Source: Candidatus Poribacteria bacterium (lineage in GTDB: Bacteria > Poribacteria > WGA-4E > WGA-3G). Taken from it: DNA of 10,392 bases. Below the pieces are notes generated by a model that saw nothing but the letters and a program-made list of their open reading frames with translations, was not told the origin of the DNA and did not search any database. The translations under genes and the position numbers were made by a program. The stretch is from the NCBI GenBank assembly GCA_009842375.1, contig VYFM01000577.1, positions 1 to 10,392 of the forward strand. Reading direction: 5' to 3'. Below are positions 5,870 to 10,392 of the stretch, in pieces (position 1 is the first letter of the stretch; the number at the start of each line of letters is the position of its first letter).

Positions 5870-7172
5870 GGAGTCTCCTTGTTGCCAAATTTTACGTTAC
5901 CAACAGCATCAAGAAAACGGCTCTGTGCATTGAGACTGACATCATCAAAATCTACAGACCACTCACCGTAAGTTCCCGCTTCATCTAAATCTACACTATC
6001 AACTTCAGTAATACCATCTTCATTACGTGACAACCAATGCAGCTTGACCAATTCCGGTGAGAGTTTTCCTTCTGCGACAAGCGTTTGAATGCCTAACAGT
6101 AATAAGGAACTGTGTGTCTCTGCAACAACACGTACACCACGTTTTGCTGCATCTGCTAACACTTGTGCTAATTTTACTTGTGCATTGGGGTGAAGGTGTA
6201 ATTCTGGTTGTTCAAGGTAGACCAACTGACCTGGTTCTGCTGCAATCAGTGCTACTACAACGGGTAGAACTTGGGAAACACCAAATCCTACATCTGCAAT
6301 GTTGATCATATCCATATCCTTTCCACTGTCATGTGGAAGTCGTCCAACTTGCACTTCAATACCTACATCACCGACTTTTTCAATAGCAACTTTTCCAGTC
6401 AATTCAAGAACTTGTAGGAAATTTTTAACTGTATTTAGACGTTCATCGGCAGTCTCTTGCCATTCGTGAATAATACTTGCCGTATAATTTTCAAACGTCC
6501 CAGGATACCGTGGACCTGTACTGCTTAGCTTATATATGCGTTCAGGATTGCCTCGTAGTCCAGGGAGGTGAATGCTGTTGAAAATACAAGACTCAGGGTT
6601 GTCGGCAATGTTGATGGTCTTATATTCATCTTGAGATTTCAGACACAAAAAACAACGTGAACGCATCACTATATCACAATCCTTGAGAAGTGGATGTTGG
6701 TCAATTATTGACTTAATTTCTGGAGGAGGTGGGACCTCAGGATATAAGATAAAATGCTTTGGAAGTTGGTTCAATATCGGATCAGTTAATATCCCTCTAT
6801 TGGTTATTGTCATTTCAACAATTTCAAATCCGCGTTGTTCCTTTCTAAAAATAGCATCCACCGTAAAACACGCATTGACCTCGATCTTAATTTGAAAACG
6901 ATCAGTAGGTTTTTTGTCAGTCAGTTCCGATAAAAATTGCGAGGTGGAAGTGAAACTAACGTTTGGTCCATCAATTTCTAGCTGTCCAGGCTCATAAGGT
7001 GCTTCCAGTGTCTGTTTTAGCATCAATAACGGCTGCATGATATCGATTTCCCAGAACTGTTCGCACCAGCGAGGATCGTCAATGGACGAATGTCAATTGA
7101 GCATTCCTCTGCTATTGATTTGAATCCCTTTACTGCTATCTTGGTGATGCTTTTAATCTTCTTTTCCGACAT
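5866..7172 (-). pseudogene. AAA/ABC-type ATPase (RecF/OLD-like, DUF3696-type end), frameshifted after Walker A
   Basis: An ATPase of the AAA_15/AAA_21 type, split over two frames. The first part (complement of 7023-7172, 49 codons) starts MSEKKIKSITKIAVKGFKSI and contains an intact Walker A, GANSSGKS (36-43). It then leaves frame and stops at 7023. The second part (complement of 5866-7038) starts MQPLLMLKQTLEAPYEPG and holds the ABC-like signature DVGFGVSQ (249-256 of that part), Walker B LVYLEQPELHLHP with Glu279, and the H-loop AETHSS with His309. Near the end, GTYGEWSVDFDD resembles the DUF3696 tail. One added base around 7041-7046 would join them as a 435-residue protein reading GKS-x-IMQPLL, typical of intact relatives. 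AGGAG 10 nt before the ATG supports the upstream start. The gene lies 33 bp after the dehydrogenase gene and overlaps the PIN-like gene by 4 nt. As written it cannot make a working ATPase; a single-base sequence error is an equal possibility. Confidence 0.85.
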
Positions 7173-7182
7173 GTCAGTCAAA

Positions 7183-7187
7183 CTCCT
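7183..7187 (-). promoter_or_regulatory. Ribosome binding site fixing the true ATPase start
   Basis: AGGAG on the minus strand lies 10 nt upstream of the ATG at 7172-7170. An in-frame TAG stands 10 codons before that ATG. This site is the main reason to place the gene start at 7172 rather than at the internal ATG at 7038, which has no convincing site and would lack the P-loop. Confidence 0.6.
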
Positions 7188-7205
7188 ACTAACCTAAGAA
7201 GGACT

Positions 7206-8180
7206 TTATAATTCAGGTGGCTGCACGACACCATAAGGCAACCGTTCATCCTTCAACCCAGCAAACAAATTCTCCATTGCCATTGTAGCCATTTTCATAC
7301 GCGTTTGAATGGTTGCACTCCCAAGATGTGGAGCGATGATTAAGTTATTCAAATCAAGAAGCGGGTGGTCAGTGTTAATCGGTTCAGGTTCGGTTACATC
7401 AAGTGCAGCACCTGCAATCTGTCCATCCCTAAGTGCATCATACAATGCACCATGATCAACGACAGGACCTCTTGCAATGTTGACAAGAATAGCAGTGGGT
7501 TTCATCAATTCAAACTCCACTTTTCCAATCATGTGAGTTGTCTCTTCTGTTAATGGAACATGCAGCGTTACAAAATCAGAAACCTTTAGCAGATGATCAA
7601 GGTCTGTATATTCAATACCAAGTTCCTCTTCCCAGTCTTGTCTACGATTGCGTTTGTAATACAAGACCTTCATGTCAAATGCCAATGCACGTTTAGCAAC
7701 TGCATAACCAATTCGTCCCATTCCAACAATTCCAATAGTTGAATGATGCACATCATATCCCCATAGGATGTTGGGATCATAATAGTGCCACTGCTTTTCT
7801 ACTTGCACATGGTTATAAGCAGGAACAACATTTCGCGCAGCAGCAAGCAGAAGTGCCCATGTCATATCAGCAGTAGTATCACTTAATACGCCAGGGGTAT
7901 GTCCCAGAGTGATACCACGTTCTCTTGCTGCATCTTCATCCACATGGTCATACCCAACACCAACCACAGACACAACCTTAAGATTGGGTGAGGTATCAAA
8001 CATCTCAGCAGTGACAGGTTCATGCCCGTAAGTCATTAATCCGTCAAGTGGTGGAATCTTTTCTGCAATCGGAGGAAGAATAGCACTCGTATGCCACATG
8101 TCAACATCACATTCAGCTTGAATTTGAATGAGAACAGTTTCGGGAATTGGGCGAGTAATAAATATCTTTGGGGCTGCCAT
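7206..8180 (-). CDS. D-isomer-specific 2-hydroxyacid dehydrogenase (glyoxylate/hydroxypyruvate reductase type)
   Basis: A cytoplasmic NAD(P)-dependent oxidoreductase of the D-2-hydroxyacid dehydrogenase family, 324 residues, the full usual length. It has the N-terminal substrate-domain motif VVGVGYDHVD (72-81), the nucleotide-binding loop GMGRIG (153-158), and the catalytic set Arg237 (NIARGPVVD), Glu266 (DVTEPEP) and His285 (APHLGSAT) with the normal 29- and 19-residue spacing. After the second strand of the Rossmann fold the sequence is YYKRNRRQ, with several arginines where NADP-preferring members carry them, so NADPH is the likely cofactor. The probable reaction is reduction of glyoxylate or hydroxypyruvate to glycolate or D-glycerate; related 2-keto acids are possible. 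GAGAGG (complement of 8187-8192) lies 6 nt before the ATG. The gene follows der after 86 bp that show no clear terminator or promoter. Confidence 0.92.
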   Translation of the reverse strand: MAAPKIFITRPIPETVLIQIQAECDVDMWHTSAILPPIAEKIPPLDGLMTYGHEPVTAEMFDTSPNLKVVSVVGVGYDHVDEDAARERGITLGHTPGVLSDTTADMTWALLLAAARNVVPAYNHVQVEKQWHYYDPNILWGYDVHHSTIGIVGMGRIGYAVAKRALAFDMKVLYYKRNRRQDWEEELGIEYTDLDHLLKVSDFVTLHVPLTEETTHMIGKVEFELMKPTAILVNIARGPVVDHGALYDALRDGQIAGAALDVTEPEPINTDHPLLDLNNLIIAPHLGSATIQTRMKMATMAMENLFAGLKDERLPYGVVQPPEL

Positions 8181-8266
8181 GTATTGCCTCTCAGGTTGGA
8201 AATTTGGTAATAATTGCTGTTGAGTGATTCAGATACCTGACCGAGTGGTAAGAACGAAATACAGAC

Positions 8267-9613
8267 TTAATTTCTCCTATAAAAGATGCGAATTGGTGTG
8301 CCATGGAAACCGAATTCACTTCGGAGATTGTTTACCAAGTATGCAGTATACGGTGGACGTATTCGGTGCGTATTCCTGCCAAAAATAAGAAAAGTCGGCG
8401 GTCGTGTTTCTACTTGCGTGATATACTTCAGTGCAGGACGTGTGCCTCTGACACGCGGTGGTGGATGTGTTGTACGCAATTCCAATAGCAGGTCATTAAG
8501 TTCGGGTGTTGGAATTCGGGTGCAATACTCACGGTATACCTCAAGTGAAACATCAAGGATTTTTGACACACGTTGTCCAGTCAAGGCTGAGACGAAGATT
8601 CGCGGCACATAATCAAGTTGTGGAACTTGTGCTGTTATCTGTTCCATATATTCAGCATGTGTTGCATTATCCTTATCAACGAGATCCCACTTATTTAAGA
8701 CCAGCACAGATGCCTTTCCATTCCGTGCGATAAAACTCGCAATTGTTTTGTCTTGCTGTGCCACTTCTTGTGTTACATTTAAGATCAACGCTGCGATGTC
8801 ACTTTGACGTATACTTTGAATTGCACTTCTCACAGTCGCGGTTTCTAATTCGTCTTTGATAGAGGATTTTCGCCGCATACCAGCTGTGTCAACAAGTTCG
8901 AAAGGTATATTTTGATATTCAAATCGGATGTTGACAGCATCCCGCGTTGTGCCAGGACGGTTATCAACGATCATACGTTCTTCACCGAGAAGTGAATTTA
9001 GGAGTGAGGATTTTCCGACGTTAGGGCGACCAACAATAGATATTTTGATAGGTGCTGAAGCATCTTCCGATGTATCTTTTACCTCAGGAAGTCTTTCTAT
9101 GACTTGGTCAAGCAACTGACTAATACCGATGTTTTGGACACAGGAAATTAAAACAGGTTCAGATAAACCAAGCGAATAAAATTCTGCCGTGTCCATCTCA
9201 AGGTTGACACTATCAGCCTTATTAGCTACCAAAATGAGTGGTTTACCCGATGAACGGAGTTTGTCCGCGACAATAAGGTCGTGTGGCATAATCCCGTCAC
9301 GGACATCAACAACAAACAGTATGAGTGTCGACTCAGCTAATGCTTCGTCAACTTGCAGTTGAACGTTATCAATGAGTGGATCATCAGGATCAACATCCAT
9401 CCCGCCAGTGTCTACAATCGTAAATGGAGTGTCAATCCATTTTACATTTGCATAGTTTCTATCACGAGTAACCCCGGGTGTATCATTGACTACAGCGAAC
9501 TTTTTGGGTTGTTCCTGACTTGGTCGTGCATCTGCTGTAATGCGATTAAAGAGAGATGATTTCCCCACATTAGGTCTGCCGACAATAGCTACAATTGGAA
9601 GTTGTTCAGACAT
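8267..9613 (-). CDS. der: Ribosome-assembly GTPase Der (EngA)
   Basis: The double-domain GTPase needed for 50S ribosomal subunit maturation, 448 residues, normal length. GTPase domain 1 has G1 GRPNVGKS (12-19), G3 DTGG (68-71) and G4 NKAD (131-134). Domain 2 has G1 GRPNVGKS (195-202), G3 DTAG (242-245), G4 NKWD (307-310) and the G5 SALTG (342-346). The C-terminal KH-like domain (about 365-448) ends GTPIRIFYRRN, as is standard. A short polar insert, DARPSQEQPKKF (28-39), lies between the first P-loop helix and switch I (DTPGVTRDR), where most Der proteins are shorter. The first-domain G5 reads ISCVQN rather than the usual ISA. The ATG overlaps the stop of the upstream AI-2E gene by one base (TAATG), with AGGAG (complement of 9622-9626) 8 nt before it, so the two are translationally coupled. 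Confidence 0.98.
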   Translation of the reverse strand: MSEQLPIVAIVGRPNVGKSSLFNRITADARPSQEQPKKFAVVNDTPGVTRDRNYANVKWIDTPFTIVDTGGMDVDPDDPLIDNVQLQVDEALAESTLILFVVDVRDGIMPHDLIVADKLRSSGKPLILVANKADSVNLEMDTAEFYSLGLSEPVLISCVQNIGISQLLDQVIERLPEVKDTSEDASAPIKISIVGRPNVGKSSLLNSLLGEERMIVDNRPGTTRDAVNIRFEYQNIPFELVDTAGMRRKSSIKDELETATVRSAIQSIRQSDIAALILNVTQEVAQQDKTIASFIARNGKASVLVLNKWDLVDKDNATHAEYMEQITAQVPQLDYVPRIFVSALTGQRVSKILDVSLEVYREYCTRIPTPELNDLLLELRTTHPPPRVRGTRPALKYITQVETRPPTFLIFGRNTHRIRPPYTAYLVNNLRSEFGFHGTPIRIFYRRN

Positions 9614-10392
9614 TAGTTTTGCTCCTGTGCAGGTAATGAGTCCACGCCATTTTCAGCAGCTCGTGATACAGTAATTATAGATTTAATCACAACAATAATT
9701 GGAATAGCAAGTAATACACCCCAGAAGCCGAGGATAGATGCTCCGACGATGACGGCAAACATTATCAGTAAAGGGTCAACATCAACAGCCTCACTCATAA
9801 CTTTCGGTGAAATTAGTGAGTTGTCTATTGCTTGTATACCGAAGATAGCACCTAAAACAAATACACAACGAATGAGAAATTCAAATGTGTTGCTAAATTC
9901 TCCCGCAGCGAGTCCCATCAACATTGCGATGAATGCAAAGCCGCCGCCTATAAAAGGACCGAAAGTCGGTATAGCATTACAGAGTCCGGCTAATATACCC
10001 ACGAGAAGTGCAAATGGCACTCCAACAATATGGTAGACAATACAAGAGAGAATTGTAATCATAAGAATTACTGTGAACTGTCCTTTGAGAAACTGGTGCA
10101 TATTCCTATCAATCTCTCGCAGATATGCCAGAGCAGTATCACGATGTCTTTCTGGCACTAAGTTAATGAAACTACGTTTATATTTATTGAAACCTTGACT
10201 CGCATAAACAAATACAATAAATGCAAGTGATATTGTTGCAATAAATCCACCGAACTGAAAGGCAATTGATCCCGCTAACCCAGACAACCATCTAACGAGT
10301 GCACCACCACTTTGTGTCCATCCAGGTATTTTCTCTGTCAGATATTCCTGAAACTGTTTAACGAATGGATCATCAATATATCTAAGTAAGCC
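9613..10392 (-). CDS. AI-2E family transporter, C-terminal part (5' end outside window)
   Basis: An integral inner-membrane protein of the AI-2E transporter family (PF01594), of which 259 C-terminal residues are visible. The frame is open to the window edge, so the TTG at 10287 is not the start. Hydrophobic segments can be seen around FGGFIATISLAFIVFVYA, VILMITILSCIVYHIVG, FALLVGILAGLCNAIP, GGFAFIAMLMGLA, CVFVLGAIFGIQAI and a long C-terminal pair ending LLAIPIIVVIKSI. Family hallmarks are NAIPTFGPFIGG, the conserved loop NSLISPKVMSEAVDVDP, and the end GFWGVLLAIP. The family includes the E. coli AI-2 exporter TqsA but also Na+/H+ antiporters and many members of unknown cargo, so an autoinducer role should not be assumed. 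The stop codon shares one base with the der start. Confidence 0.93.
   Translation of the reverse strand, partial: GLLRYIDDPFVKQFQEYLTEKIPGWTQSGGALVRWLSGLAGSIAFQFGGFIATISLAFIVFVYASQGFNKYKRSFINLVPERHRDTALAYLREIDRNMHQFLKGQFTVILMITILSCIVYHIVGVPFALLVGILAGLCNAIPTFGPFIGGGFAFIAMLMGLAAGEFSNTFEFLIRCVFVLGAIFGIQAIDNSLISPKVMSEAVDVDPLLIMFAVIVGASILGFWGVLLAIPIIVVIKSIITVSRAAENGVDSLPAQEQN

Noticed and set aside
5866..7038. Taking the ATPase as an intact 390-residue gene starting at ATG 7038
   Set aside because: It would lack the P-loop, which is encoded just upstream in another frame behind a good ribosome binding site.
7035..7055. Programmed -1 ribosomal frameshifting joining the two ATPase parts
   Set aside because: The direction (-1) fits, but no X-XXY-YYZ slippery heptamer lies in the right frame (TCT GGG AAA TCG) and I see no strong downstream stem.
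8181..8266. Terminator or internal promoter between der and the dehydrogenase gene
   Set aside because: I could find no stable hairpin with a T-run and no paired -35/-10 boxes.
9613..10287. TTG at 10287 as the start of the AI-2E family gene
   Set aside because: The frame stays open for 35 more codons to the window edge and the family needs several more N-terminal membrane segments.

Overview
The window is AT-rich bacterial DNA with standard code and ordinary Shine-Dalgarno sites. Two phytanoyl-CoA-dioxygenase-like (PhyH) genes, an unexported formylglycine sulfatase, an AlaC-type aminotransferase and the housekeeping GTPase gene der together suggest an uncultured marine or sponge-type lineage rich in PhyH and sulfatase genes. 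Candidatus Poribacteria is my best guess, but it is an inference from gene content only.

Left part, plus strand (1-3222): the C-terminal end of an unrecognised protein, a sulfatase starting 6 nt after it, and an AlaC-like alanine/glutamate aminotransferase. A short AT-rich spacer with two perfect 10-bp hairpins (3229-3294) follows. It separates the aminotransferase from the convergent PhyH gene 1 (minus strand, 3346-4248). PhyH gene 2 (plus, 4450-5322) is transcribed divergently from gene 1. The 201-bp region between them holds a good sigma70-type promoter for gene 2, with a dyad over its -10 box and a second inverted repeat around the whole promoter.

Right part, minus strand (10392 down to 5327): five genes run in one direction in the order AI-2E-family membrane protein (cut by the window edge), der, a D-2-hydroxyacid dehydrogenase, an AAA/ABC-type ATPase, and a small PIN-like nuclease candidate. 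AI-2E and der share one base (TAATG). The ATPase and the PIN-like gene share four bases (GTGA). All gaps are under 90 bp, so the set could be one transcript.

The most interesting item is the ATPase plus PIN-like pair (5327-7172). Its layout is that of a two-gene effector system: an RecF/OLD-like ATPase translationally coupled to a small predicted nuclease, as in PARIS or other ATPase-nuclease defence pairs, but with a PIN-like partner rather than a TOPRIM one. As written, the ATPase gene is broken by a one-base frameshift just after an intact Walker A motif. The P-loop is encoded at 7023-7172 in one frame and the rest at 5866-7038 in another. This is either a real inactivating mutation or a one-base sequence error. 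Adding one base restores a 435-residue protein.
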